Assembly: GCF_015350905.1 (NCBI RefSeq)
Contig: NZ_JADKRZ010000001.1
Coordinates: 62,001-126,000, forward strand
Source of the DNA: Curtobacterium sp. VKM Ac-2865
GTDB lineage: Bacteria > Actinomycetota > Actinomycetes > Actinomycetales > Microbacteriaceae
DNA length: 64,000 nt
Direction of reading: 5' to 3'
Positions within the stretch are counted from its first letter, which is position 1; each line of letters opens with the position of its first letter. Of the stretch, positions 7,635-15,707 are shown one piece after another. The notes beneath the pieces were generated by a model. It searched no databases. It saw only the letters and a list, made by a program, of their open reading frames with translations, and was not told where the DNA came from. A program made the position numbers and the translations under genes.

Positions 7635-8804
7635 ATGACGATGGTCATGGAACCCGCGACCGAGCAGGACCTCCACGAGCTCAAGGCCGAGGTCACCGAG
7701 TGGGTCCGCACGCGCGGTGAGGACTGGGCGAACGAGATCGAGCGCACCGGCAAGGTCGCGCCCGAGCTCTTCCAGGAGCTCAAGGACAAGGGCTGGCTGA
7801 GCCTCGCGGCACCCGTCGAGCTCGGCGGCCGGGCCATCCCGTTCTCCCGCTACCTCGAGGTGATGGAGATCATCTCGCGGTCGCACGCGTCGATCCGGAT
7901 GCTCGTGCACGTCATCAACGGCACCTGGCGGGCCATGGCCCCGTACGCGTCTCCCGAGCAGATCGAGCAGGTCGTCAAGCCCTCGGTCGCCGGTGACAAG
8001 CTCGTCGCCTTCACCCTGACCGAGGCGACGGCGGGCACCGGCGCGGACATCCGCACGACGGTCCGCCGCGAGGGCGACACGTACGTGATGAACGGCGAGA
8101 AGCACCTCATCACGTTCGGCGTCAAGTGCGACTACTGGCTCATCGCCGCCCGCCTCGAGGGCACCACGGGCCAGGACGGCACCGTCGCGTTCCTGATGCC
8201 GAACACCGGGCTGCCCGGCGCCGAGGTCATCGACGACTCCGACACCATGGGGATCCGCGGCACCGACCACGCGATCCTGCGCTTCACCGACACCCCGATC
8301 CCGGCCAGCGCGCTGCTCGGGGACGAGGGCCAGGGGCTCGAGGTCGCACTCGGCGGCTTCCTGCTCCCGAGCCGCATCTCGGTCGCCATGAGCGCCGTGG
8401 GCCTCGCCGAGCGGGCCAACGAACTTGCGGTCGAGTACGCGAACGAACGCGAGACCTTCGGCAAGAAGCTCGCCACGCGCCAGGCGATCCAGTTCTACCT
8501 CGCCGAGAACTACGCCGACATCGCCGCCGCCCGGGCCCTCGTGCTCGAGGCCGCGCGTGCCTACGAGGAGGGCCGCCCGGACGCCGGCACGCTCTCCAGC
8601 GCCTCGAAGATGATCGCGGTGGACATGCTCGCCCGCGTGAGCGACAAGGCACTGCAGGTGCACGGCGGGCAGGGCTACTGGAAGCGCAACGCGATCGAGC
8701 GGGTCTACCGTGACGCTCGCGCCCAGCGCTTCGAAGAGGGAACCAACGAGATCCAGAAGCTCATCGTCGGCCGTGCCGTCGTGACCGGCCAGGTCGGCTT
8801 CTGA
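7635..8804 (+). CDS. Acyl-CoA dehydrogenase
   Basis: This 389-residue FAD-dependent acyl-CoA dehydrogenase has the family's typical length. Visible features are AFTLTEATAGTGADIRTT (flavin/substrate region, about residue 120), GIRGTDH, RETFGKKLATRQAIQF, QVHGGQGYWKRNAIERVYRDAR and RFEEGTNEIQKLIVGR, with the glutamate of EEGT at the usual catalytic-base position. It starts 4 bases after the fusion gene with AAGGAG about 10 bases upstream, so the two are co-translated. In this cluster it would act on a ring-bearing acyl-CoA, either introducing or isomerising a double bond. The direction is not decidable from sequence. Confidence 0.93.
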   Translation: MTMVMEPATEQDLHELKAEVTEWVRTRGEDWANEIERTGKVAPELFQELKDKGWLSLAAPVELGGRAIPFSRYLEVMEIISRSHASIRMLVHVINGTWRAMAPYASPEQIEQVVKPSVAGDKLVAFTLTEATAGTGADIRTTVRREGDTYVMNGEKHLITFGVKCDYWLIAARLEGTTGQDGTVAFLMPNTGLPGAEVIDDSDTMGIRGTDHAILRFTDTPIPASALLGDEGQGLEVALGGFLLPSRISVAMSAVGLAERANELAVEYANERETFGKKLATRQAIQFYLAENYADIAAARALVLEAARAYEEGRPDAGTLSSASKMIAVDMLARVSDKALQVHGGQGYWKRNAIERVYRDARAQRFEEGTNEIQKLIVGRAVVTGQVGF

Positions 8805-8952
8805 GACACAATCGAACCACCGGACTGGGCCCACACCGCCGGTTCCGGATCGACGCCCCAGCGGCGAGCCGGCCGTGCCGGTGGGGAGAGGCTCGTGGCG
8901 GCCCCGCCACGAGCCTCCCGTCCGCCCCTGCACACGCAAGAAGAGGACTGAC
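8805..8952 (+). promoter_or_regulatory. Intra-operon gap with a hairpin (family A variant)
   Basis: This 148-base spacer separates the dehydrogenase from the reductase although all genes run the same way. It holds a 12-base perfect stem (8890-8901 with 8904-8915, GGCTCGTGGCGG and its complement) followed by TCCCGTCCG. This is the family A core seen elsewhere at gene ends. It could be a partial terminator or an mRNA-stabilising hairpin that lowers expression of the last two genes. I see no clear promoter in it. Confidence 0.55.
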
Positions 8953-9849
8953 GTGACCGACCCCAGCACCGCACCCATCGCCCTGATCACCGGCGCGTCA
9001 CGCGGCATCGGCCGCCTGCTCGCGCAGAAGCTCGGCGCGCGCGGCGTGACCGTCGTGATCAACTACAAGAAGAACGCGGACCTGGCCGAGGAGTCGCTCG
9101 CCGACGTCCGCGCCGCTGGCGGCGACGGCATCACGGTGCAGGCCGACATCGAGGACCCGGCGTCGCTCGACGCCATGTTCGACCTGGTGCGGGACACCTA
9201 CGGCCGCCTCGACATGTTCGTCGCGAACGCCGCGGCCAGCGCGTTCAAGCCCGTCGCGGACCTGAAGCTGCACCACCTCGACCGCAGCTACGCCACGAAC
9301 GCCCGGTCCTTCGTGCTCGGCGCCCAGCGTGCCGCCGACCTGATGGACCGCGGCGGCCGCATCGTCGTCGTCACGTCCTACGGGTCGCTGCGCGCGTTCC
9401 CGACGTACGCCGCACTCGGTGCCGCCAAGGCGATGACCGAGTCGTACATGCAGTACATGGCGGTCGAGTTCGGTCCGCGCCAGATCACCGTGAACGCGGT
9501 CAACGGCGGGCTCATCGACACCGACTCGCTCGACTACTTCTACAACGCGGTGCCGGGCATGGCACCGATGGAGTCCGTGCTGTCGAAGGTGCCGCTGCAG
9601 CGCCCGGGCACCGCGGACGACATGGCCGACGCGGTGGACTTCCTGCTCTCCGACAAGGCGTCGTACATCACGGGGCAGATCCTCTCCGTCGACGGCGGCA
9701 TCACCGTCGTCGCGCCGCCGTTCTGGTCGGACACGACGTCGCCGCTGCGGGACGCCGTCCTGCCGGGCGACGGCGCTGACGGCGCTGACGGCAGTGGCGG
9801 CGCTGGCGGTCCCAAGGGGCCGTCCGTCATGGGCGACGTCGGGGAGTAG
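8953..9849 (+). CDS. FabL/ChcA-type enoyl-thioester reductase (SDR family)
   Basis: This is a 298-residue short-chain dehydrogenase/reductase. The nucleotide-binding motif is TGASRGIG (about residue 14). The catalytic tyrosine and lysine are spaced Y-x6-K (YAALGAAK) instead of the classical Y-x3-K. That spacing marks enoyl-thioester reductases such as FabI and FabL. Streptomyces collinus ChcA, the 1-cyclohexenylcarbonyl-CoA reductase, is also an SDR. After the family's usual VDGGI end, a tail of about 45 residues follows, with a Gly/Asp/Ala-rich stretch encoded by a short repeat. The GTG at 8953 was chosen for its RBS (AAGAAGAGGA). Likely role: reduction of the ring enoyl-CoA. Confidence 0.85.
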   Translation: MTDPSTAPIALITGASRGIGRLLAQKLGARGVTVVINYKKNADLAEESLADVRAAGGDGITVQADIEDPASLDAMFDLVRDTYGRLDMFVANAAASAFKPVADLKLHHLDRSYATNARSFVLGAQRAADLMDRGGRIVVVTSYGSLRAFPTYAALGAAKAMTESYMQYMAVEFGPRQITVNAVNGGLIDTDSLDYFYNAVPGMAPMESVLSKVPLQRPGTADDMADAVDFLLSDKASYITGQILSVDGGITVVAPPFWSDTTSPLRDAVLPGDGADGADGSGGAGGPKGPSVMGDVGE

Positions 9850-9851
9850 CA

Positions 9852-11975
9852 ATGTCCCTCGCCGCTCCCGACACCGCCGTCGCGTCCGTCGCGTCCGCGT
9901 GGACGCTCGGCCCCCTGCACCTGCCGAACCGCGTGGTGATGGGGTCGATGCACACCGGCCTCGAGGTCCACGACGACGGCGGCGTCGGGATGGCGGCGTT
10001 CTACCGCGAACGTGCTGCTGGGGGAGCGGCCTGCATCATCACCGGCGGCATCGCGGTCAGCGACGAGGCCCGCGGTGGTCCCGACTTCGCCGTGTTCGGT
10101 GCGGACGGCGCCGACGAGCGCTTCCGGGTCGCGGTCGACGCCGTGCACCAGGAGGGCGGCACGATCCTCGCGCAGCTGTTCCACGCGGGCCGGTACGCGC
10201 TCGTGGGCGGGATGGTCGACCGGCACGGCGACCCCCAGCGCGCCGTCGCGCCGTCGGCCCTGCCCTGGGCGGCGGCACGCGGAGTCATCCCGACCGAGCT
10301 CACCGCGGACGAGATCGAGCGGACGATCGAGGACTTCGCCGCCGCGGCGCGGTCCGCCCGCGACATCGGCTTCGACGGCGTCGAGATCATGGCGTCCGAG
10401 GGCTACCTGATCAACCAGTTCCACTCGCCGCTGACGAACCTGCGTGACGACGCCTGGGGCGGGTCGCCCGAGCGCCGTCGACGGTTCCCGGTGGCCGTCG
10501 TCCGGGCCGTCCGCGACGCCGTGCCCGACCTCGCCGTCACGATCCGGCTGTCGGGCGCCGACCTGATGCCCGGGTCCTCGACCCCGGAGGACGTCGACGC
10601 CCTGGTGCACGACCTGCTGCCGCTCGGCCTCGACGGCATCTCGGTCGGCATCGGCTGGCACGAGTCCCGGACGCCCACCGTGCAGGCCGCGGTGCCGCAC
10701 GGGGCGTGGCTGTCCTACGCGCGGCGGATTGCCCGGGTCGTCCGCGACTCGTCGTACCCGGACGTGCGGGTCATCGCCTCGAACCGGATGACGGACCTGC
10801 GCGACGGCGATGCCGTGCTCGCCGACGGACTCATCGACGCCGTGGCCCTGGCGCGCCCGTTCCTCGCCGACCCCGCCATCGTGTCCCGCTCGCTCCAGGG
10901 CCGGTTCGCGCTGGTGAACACCTGCATCGGCTGCAACCAGGCCTGCCTCGACCGCTCGATCGTCGGCGCGCCCGTGTCGTGCCTGGTCAACCCCCGTGCC
11001 GGGCGAGAGGTCGCCTTCCCGCTCCGCCCGACCACCGAGCCGAAGCGCGTCGACGTCGTCGGCGGGGGACCGGCCGGCCTGGCCGCAGCGGTCGACGCCG
11101 CCCGTCGTGGCCACCGGGTGACGCTGTGGGAGGCCGCCGACCGGCTCGGCGGCCAGTTCGGGCTCGCCGCCGTCGTCCCCGGGAAAGAGGACTACGCCGC
11201 CACCGTCCGCGCCGCCCGTGCCGAGCTCGACGAACGCGGTGCGGCCGTGCACCTCGGGCGCCCGGCGACCGCAGCGGACCTCGTCGACAGCGACGCCGTG
11301 GTGCTCGCCCCCGGGGTGCTGCCGCGCGTGGTCGACGTCCCCGGTGCCGACCTGCCGCACGTCGTGTCGTACGAGCGTGCGCTGACCGAGGGCGTCCCCG
11401 CGGGCACCGTCGCCGTCATCGGTGGCGGCGGCATCGGCGTCGACACGGCGGCGTTCCTCACCGAGTCGCCCGACGAGGCCGTCCGTGCGGGGGAGTTCGC
11501 CGCCCGCTGGGACCTCTCGGTCGCGCGGGACGTCGTCGGCGACCTGCCCCAGCGGGAGCCCGCTGCCACGCGGACGATCCGTCCCGGTGACCAGGTGACG
11601 GTGCTCCGACGCACGGGCAAGTTCGGCCAGGGCGTCGGCCTGACGTCCCGGTGGGTCGCACTCGGGCGGCTCCGCGACGCCGGCGTGCGCATGGTCGGCG
11701 GGGTGCAGGAGTACCTGCGCATCGAGCCGGGCACGCTGTGGATCCGCGACGAGGACGGCGCGGAACGCGCGGTGCCGGCGGACCATGTCGTGATCTGTGC
11801 CGGCCAGGAGAGCGTGATCGGCGCCGACGGTGACGACCCCACCGGACTGGTGTCGGGCCTCCAGGACGCCGGCGTGCCGTTCGCCGTCGTGGGCGGCGCA
11901 CGCGACGCCCGCAGCGTCGACGCCGTCCGTGCCACGACCGAGGCGCTGGAGGCGGTCCGGACACTCGCGCCGTGA
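9852..11975 (+). CDS. 2,4-dienoyl-CoA reductase-type flavin/Fe-S oxidoreductase
   Basis: This 707-residue protein has the old-yellow-enzyme plus FAD/NAD(P) layout of 2,4-dienoyl-CoA reductase. The TIM barrel occupies about residues 1-350 (HAGRYA, SEGYLINQFHSPLTNLRDD, GGSPERRRRFP). An iron-sulfur motif CIGCNQAC plus a fourth Cys lies near residue 360. The FAD-binding GGGPAGLAAA is near residue 405 and a second dinucleotide fold VIGGGGIGVD is near 525. It starts 2 bases after the reductase gene, with GGGGAG as RBS. In this operon it would remove conjugated double bonds from ring dienoyl-CoA intermediates; that substrate is inferred. Confidence 0.9.
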   Translation: MSLAAPDTAVASVASAWTLGPLHLPNRVVMGSMHTGLEVHDDGGVGMAAFYRERAAGGAACIITGGIAVSDEARGGPDFAVFGADGADERFRVAVDAVHQEGGTILAQLFHAGRYALVGGMVDRHGDPQRAVAPSALPWAAARGVIPTELTADEIERTIEDFAAAARSARDIGFDGVEIMASEGYLINQFHSPLTNLRDDAWGGSPERRRRFPVAVVRAVRDAVPDLAVTIRLSGADLMPGSSTPEDVDALVHDLLPLGLDGISVGIGWHESRTPTVQAAVPHGAWLSYARRIARVVRDSSYPDVRVIASNRMTDLRDGDAVLADGLIDAVALARPFLADPAIVSRSLQGRFALVNTCIGCNQACLDRSIVGAPVSCLVNPRAGREVAFPLRPTTEPKRVDVVGGGPAGLAAAVDAARRGHRVTLWEAADRLGGQFGLAAVVPGKEDYAATVRAARAELDERGAAVHLGRPATAADLVDSDAVVLAPGVLPRVVDVPGADLPHVVSYERALTEGVPAGTVAVIGGGGIGVDTAAFLTESPDEAVRAGEFAARWDLSVARDVVGDLPQREPAATRTIRPGDQVTVLRRTGKFGQGVGLTSRWVALGRLRDAGVRMVGGVQEYLRIEPGTLWIRDEDGAERAVPADHVVICAGQESVIGADGDDPTGLVSGLQDAGVPFAVVGGARDARSVDAVRATTEALEAVRTLAP

Positions 11976-12143
11976 CGGCGCGTCCTGGCTCGCTTCTCGC
12001 TCGGAAACCTGCAAGAATGAACGGTCGAAACGTGTCCGCTCGACCCTCTATCCAGCGGATCACGTATCTCTCGAGCTTCCACCGTGTGTGCCCCCACGCC
12101 CGCGGTTCCGGTTCAACCACAACAACACGCAACAGGAGCATTT
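11976..12143 (+). promoter_or_regulatory. Promoter/leader region of the rpsP operon
   Basis: This 168-base gap sits between the catabolic-type cluster and the ribosomal operon. A candidate extended -10 (TGCAAGAAT, 12011-12019) lies about 125 bases before rpsP, leaving a long leader. No strong hairpin is visible after the flavoprotein gene, so a terminator for the upstream operon is not evident. Confidence 0.35.
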
Positions 12144-12554
12144 GTGGCTGTCAAGATCCGTCTCAAGCGTCTCGGTAAGATCCGGGCGCCGTACTACCGT
12201 GTCGTCGTCGCCGACTCGCGCACCAAGCGCGACGGTCGCGTCATCGAGGAGATCGGTCAGTACCACCCGACCGAGGAGCCCTCGGTCATCAAGATCGAGT
12301 CGGAGCGCGCGCTCTACTGGCTCGGCGTCGGCGCACAGCCGACCGAGCAGGTCGCCGCACTCCTCAAGCTCACCGGTGACTGGGCCAAGTTCAAGGGCGA
12401 GGCCGACACCACCTCCAAGGTGAAGGTCGCCGAGCCGAAGCAGCCCTTCACGGTCGACTCGACCAAGAAGGCCGTCCTCAAGCCGAAGGCGGAGAAGAAG
12501 GCCCCGGCCGCTCCCGCCGAGTCGGCCGACGACGCAGAGACGACCGAGGCGTAA
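12144..12554 (+). CDS. rpsP: 30S ribosomal protein S16
   Basis: S16 is an assembly protein of the small subunit. The conserved N-terminus [19 protein letters not shown] and the [19 protein letters not shown] segment are diagnostic. At 136 residues it is longer than the E. coli protein (82) because of a Lys/Ala/Glu-rich C-terminal tail, usual in actinobacteria. The GTG at 12144 is preceded by AACAGGAGC. It heads the rpsP-khpA-rimM-trmD unit. Confidence 0.97.
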   Translation: MAVKIRLKRLGKIRAPYYRVVVADSRTKRDGRVIEEIGQYHPTEEPSVIKIESERALYWLGVGAQPTEQVAALLKLTGDWAKFKGEADTTSKVKVAEPKQPFTVDSTKKAVLKPKAEKKAPAAPAESADDAETTEA

Positions 12555-12559
12555 CGACC

Positions 12560-12796
12560 TTGCTCGAATCTGCGCTGACGCACCTCGTCAAGGGGATCGT
12601 CGATCACCCGGACGACGTGCGCGTCGCCAGTTCCACCTCCGCGCGGGGCGAGGTCCTCGAGGTGCACGTGCACCCCGAGGACCTCGGCCGCGTGATCGGA
12701 CGCGCCGGTCGGACCGCCAAGGCGCTCCGCACCCTCGTCACGGCTCTCGCCGATGGCAAGCGGGTGCGGGTCGACGTGGTCGACTCCGATTCCTGA
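12560..12796 (+). CDS. khpA: KH-domain RNA-binding protein KhpA
   Basis: This 78-residue single KH-domain protein has the RNA-binding loop GRVIGRAGRTAKALRTLV (GxxG at G-R-A-G). KhpA-type proteins bind many RNAs and affect cell elongation in Gram-positive bacteria. Position between rpsP and rimM is the standard one. It starts with TTG 5 bases after the rpsP stop, with GAGG about 10 bases upstream. A start this close suggests translational coupling. Confidence 0.93.
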   Translation: MLESALTHLVKGIVDHPDDVRVASSTSARGEVLEVHVHPEDLGRVIGRAGRTAKALRTLVTALADGKRVRVDVVDSDS

Positions 12797-13397
12797 CGAG
12801 GCGACCCAGGTCCGGGTGGGTCGCATCACCAAGGCGCACGGGCTCAAGGGCGGTCTCAAGCTCGAGCTCTACACCGACGACCCGGATCGTCGGTTCACGC
12901 ACGGAGCGGTCTTCACGCTCCAGGTCCCCGAGGACTCTCCCTGGTCGGGCAAGACGCTCGCCATCGATGAACTCCGCTGGTACAACGGCCACCCGGTCGC
13001 CTTCTTCGAGGGCATCACGGACCGTTCCGGCGCCGAGACCCTCGCACGGGCCATCCTCTGGGTCGACCAGGACCCCGACGAAGAGACGGGCGAGGACGAC
13101 GCCTGGTACGACCACCAGCTGGTCGGCCTCCGTGTCCTCCGCGACGGCGTCCAGGTCGGCACGGTCGCCCGCGTCGACCACCTGCCGGCACAGGACCTGC
13201 TCGCCATCGACACCGCCGACCGCGGCGAGGTCCTGGTGCCCTTCGTCTCCGCGATCGTCCCGGCGGTCGACATCGCCGCCGGCACCGTCACGGTGACCCC
13301 GCCGACCGGGCTCTTCGAGGACCCGGTCGCCGAGATGGCGACGCCCGAGCCGCCGTCCGCAGACGCGTCGAGTCCCGCCCCAGACGACGAGTCCTAG
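12753..13397 (+). CDS. rimM: Ribosome maturation factor RimM
   Basis: RimM assists 16S 3'-domain assembly and binds S19. The N-terminal [22 protein letters not shown] and the later [14 protein letters not shown] / [12 protein letters not shown] segments are typical of the family. The start is uncertain. ATG 12753 overlaps khpA by 44 bases and lacks an RBS. GTG 12816 would truncate the first strand. The family's usual start position falls on an ATT at 12789 (Ile-Pro-Asp-Glu), overlapping the khpA end. A short Asp/Ser/Pro-rich tail ends the protein. Confidence 0.93.
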   Translation: MASGCGSTWSTPIPDEATQVRVGRITKAHGLKGGLKLELYTDDPDRRFTHGAVFTLQVPEDSPWSGKTLAIDELRWYNGHPVAFFEGITDRSGAETLARAILWVDQDPDEETGEDDAWYDHQLVGLRVLRDGVQVGTVARVDHLPAQDLLAIDTADRGEVLVPFVSAIVPAVDIAAGTVTVTPPTGLFEDPVAEMATPEPPSADASSPAPDDES

Positions 13398-13401
13398 CGC
13401 C

Positions 13402-14091
13402 GTGCGCATCGACATCGTCACGATCTTCCCGGAGTTCTTCGGCGTCCTCGACGTCTCGCTCCTCGGGAAGGCGCGGCAGGGCGGGCTCCTCGACCTGCAC
13501 GTGCACGACCTGCGCAGCTGGACGACCGACCGGCACCGCACCGTCGACGACACCCCGTACGGCGGTGGCGCCGGCATGGTCATGAAGCCCGAGCCCTGGG
13601 CCCAGGCTCTCGACGCGATCCTGCGGCAGGACGGGTCGTCGACGCTCGTCGTCCCGACCCCAGCGGGCACACCGTTCCGGCAGTCGATCGCCCGCTCGCT
13701 CGCGGACCACGACCACCTCGTCTTCGCCTGCGGGCGGTACGAGGGCATCGACGCCCGGGTCTTCGAGTGGGCGGCGTCGCGCTGCTCGGTCGTCGAACTG
13801 TCCCTCGGTGACTACGTGCTGAACGGCGGCGAGGTCGCGGCCATGGCCATGATCGAGGCCGTCGGACGCCTGGTCCCCGGCGTGGTCGGCAACCCCGAGT
13901 CGCTCGTCGAGGAGTCCCACGAGGACGGCCTGCTCGAGTACCCCTCGTACACGAAGCCCGCCGCGTGGCGCGACCTCGACGTGCCCGAGGTCCTGCTCTC
14001 CGGTCACCACGGGCGCATCGCTGCCTGGCGGCACGAGCAGCAGGTGGAGCGGACGCGGCGCGTCCGCCCGGACCTGCTCCCCGACGCGTAG
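13402..14091 (+). CDS. trmD: tRNA (guanine-37-N1)-methyltransferase TrmD
   Basis: TrmD uses SAM to methylate G37 of tRNAs reading CNN-type codons, preventing +1 frameshifting. The 229-residue protein shows [30 protein letters not shown], the ACGRYEGID loop and the trefoil-knot segment [13 protein letters not shown]. The start is GTG at 13402, four bases after rimM. Its last codons run straight into the 19-base repeat array: the TAG stop is part of the first repeat unit. Confidence 0.97.
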   Translation: MRIDIVTIFPEFFGVLDVSLLGKARQGGLLDLHVHDLRSWTTDRHRTVDDTPYGGGAGMVMKPEPWAQALDAILRQDGSSTLVVPTPAGTPFRQSIARSLADHDHLVFACGRYEGIDARVFEWAASRCSVVELSLGDYVLNGGEVAAMAMIEAVGRLVPGVVGNPESLVEESHEDGLLEYPSYTKPAAWRDLDVPEVLLSGHHGRIAAWRHEQQVERTRRVRPDLLPDA

Positions 14092-14159
14092 CGGGTCGAA
14101 GCCCGCGTAGCAGGTTGAATCGCGCGTAGGGGGTCGGATCTTCCGACCCCCTACGCGCG
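14086..14159 (+). repeat. 19-base unit array with hairpin cap, 3' of trmD (family B)
   Basis: Three consecutive 19-base units (14086-14104, 14105-14123, 14124-14142) of the type GCGTAGnnGGTCGAATCGC begin inside the last trmD codons, with the TAG at 14089-14091 as the trmD stop. The third unit pairs with its inverse copy to give an 18-base perfect stem (14121-14138 with 14142-14159) and a 3-base loop. Orientation relative to the upstream gene is the same as at ybdK and glgB. Confidence 0.78.
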
Positions 14160-14200
14160 TTCTCGCTTGCCATCGCAGGTGGTGTGGGTCGGACCGTGCG

Positions 14201-14246
14201 CCGGACGGGAGGCTCGGGGCCAGGCCGCCACGAGCCTCCCGTCCGG
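14201..14246 (-). terminator. Family A inverted repeat between trmD and map
   Basis: Sixteen-base perfect outer arms CCGGACGGGAGGCTCG (14201-14216) and complement (14231-14246) flank a partly paired 14-base centre. It lies 8 bases past the stop of map (minus strand) in a convergent gap, so it can serve as a terminator for map and perhaps for trmD. Confidence 0.6.
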
Positions 14247-14253
14247 CAGTCCG

Positions 14254-15033
14254 TCAGGTGCGCGCGTCTGCGCGCAGGGTGAGGATCTCGGGGCCGGTCT
14301 CGGTGACCGCGACCGTGTGTTCGACGTGCGCGGCGCGGGAGCCGTCGACGCTCCGGAGCGTCCAGCCGTCCGCGTCCTGCACGAGCTCGTCCGTGCCCTG
14401 CATCAGCCACGGCTCGATCGCGATGACCAGACCGGGGCGGAGCTTCAGGCCGCGACCGGGCCGACCGTCGTTGGGGACGTGCGGCTCGCCGTGCATCGTA
14501 CGACCGACACCGTGACCACCGAACTGCAGGTTGACGTCGTAGCCCGCTCGGCGCTCGACGGCCCCGATCGCGGACGAGACGTCGCCGAGCCTGTTGCCCG
14601 GCCGCGCCTGCGCGATGCCCGCGGCGAGGGCTCGCTCGACCGTGTCGATGAGGCGCTGGTCCTCCTCCCGAGGCGTGCCGACCTGGACGGTCACCGCGGA
14701 GTCGGCCGTCCAGCCGTCGACGCTCGCGGCGAAGTCGAGGCTCACGAGGTCGCCGTCGACGAGCACGCGGTCGTGGGGGAGCCCGTGGAGTGCTGCGTCG
14801 TTCACGCTCGTGCACAGGTTCCGGCCGAACGGGGAGTTGCCGAACGACGGGTGGTAGTCGACGTAGCAGCTGACGGCGCCGCGGTCGGCGATCATCTGCG
14901 CGGCCACCCGGTCGAGGTCGAGGAGATTCACGCCCACGTCGACGGTCCGGAGCAGCTCGTCGAGGACGTCGGCGACGAACCGGCCGGCCACGCGGAGTCC
15001 GTCGAGTTCGGTCGGGGTGCGGAGTTCGGTCAT
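14254..15033 (-). CDS. map: Type I methionine aminopeptidase
   Basis: Removes the initiator methionine from nascent proteins. The 259-residue protein carries the metal-binding set: the Asp pair in SLDFAASVDGWTADSAV, His in GGHGVGRTMHGEPHV, and Glu in IAIEPWL and in HVEHTVAV. The ATG at 15033 has GGGGAGG about 8 bases upstream. Longer upstream frames lack an RBS. It is divergent from rplS. Confidence 0.95.
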   Translation of the reverse strand: MTELRTPTELDGLRVAGRFVADVLDELLRTVDVGVNLLDLDRVAAQMIADRGAVSCYVDYHPSFGNSPFGRNLCTSVNDAALHGLPHDRVLVDGDLVSLDFAASVDGWTADSAVTVQVGTPREEDQRLIDTVERALAAGIAQARPGNRLGDVSSAIGAVERRAGYDVNLQFGGHGVGRTMHGEPHVPNDGRPGRGLKLRPGLVIAIEPWLMQGTDELVQDADGWTLRSVDGSRAAHVEHTVAVTETGPEILTLRADART

Positions 15034-15206
15034 GGAGCCATCCTCCCCGGTCCCGCGTTGTGCGGCGTACCGGAGCTGTGGCAGTATGGACAGCTGTGCC
15101 CTGGCTGGACTCTGCCACGGGGGAGTCGCCGACACCGGGCACACCACTTCGTTCCCACCACCGATCCGCGGCGACCCGTGTGCGTCCGCAGAGAGTGAAC
15201 TGACTC

Positions 15207-15563
<357 letters not shown>

Positions 15564-15605
15564 TCGCCTTCACAGTGAGCGCCGCGAGCCGGACGCCGCT
15601 GACGG

Positions 15606-15642
15606 CCCCTCGTCCATGTACGGTTGTGCATCGGACGGGGGG
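15606..15642 (+). terminator. Hairpin between rplS and lepB
   Basis: CCCCTCGTCC (15606-15615) can pair with GGACGGGGGG (15633-15642) across a loop that is itself partly self-complementary. It lies 43 bases after the rplS stop. It lacks a T-run, so it is a weak candidate terminator or attenuator. Confidence 0.4.
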
Positions 15643-15707
15643 CTCTCCCGTTCCCCCGGTCCTGCTCGAAGCAGCGCCGGACGCTGGTTCCTGACGACGA
15701 GGATGGC

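Noticed and set aside
4436-7837. 1133-codon minus-strand frame opposite the aroA/ligase fusion
   Set aside because: Shadow of the real gene; low-complexity Arg/Gly/Val composition and no conserved segment.
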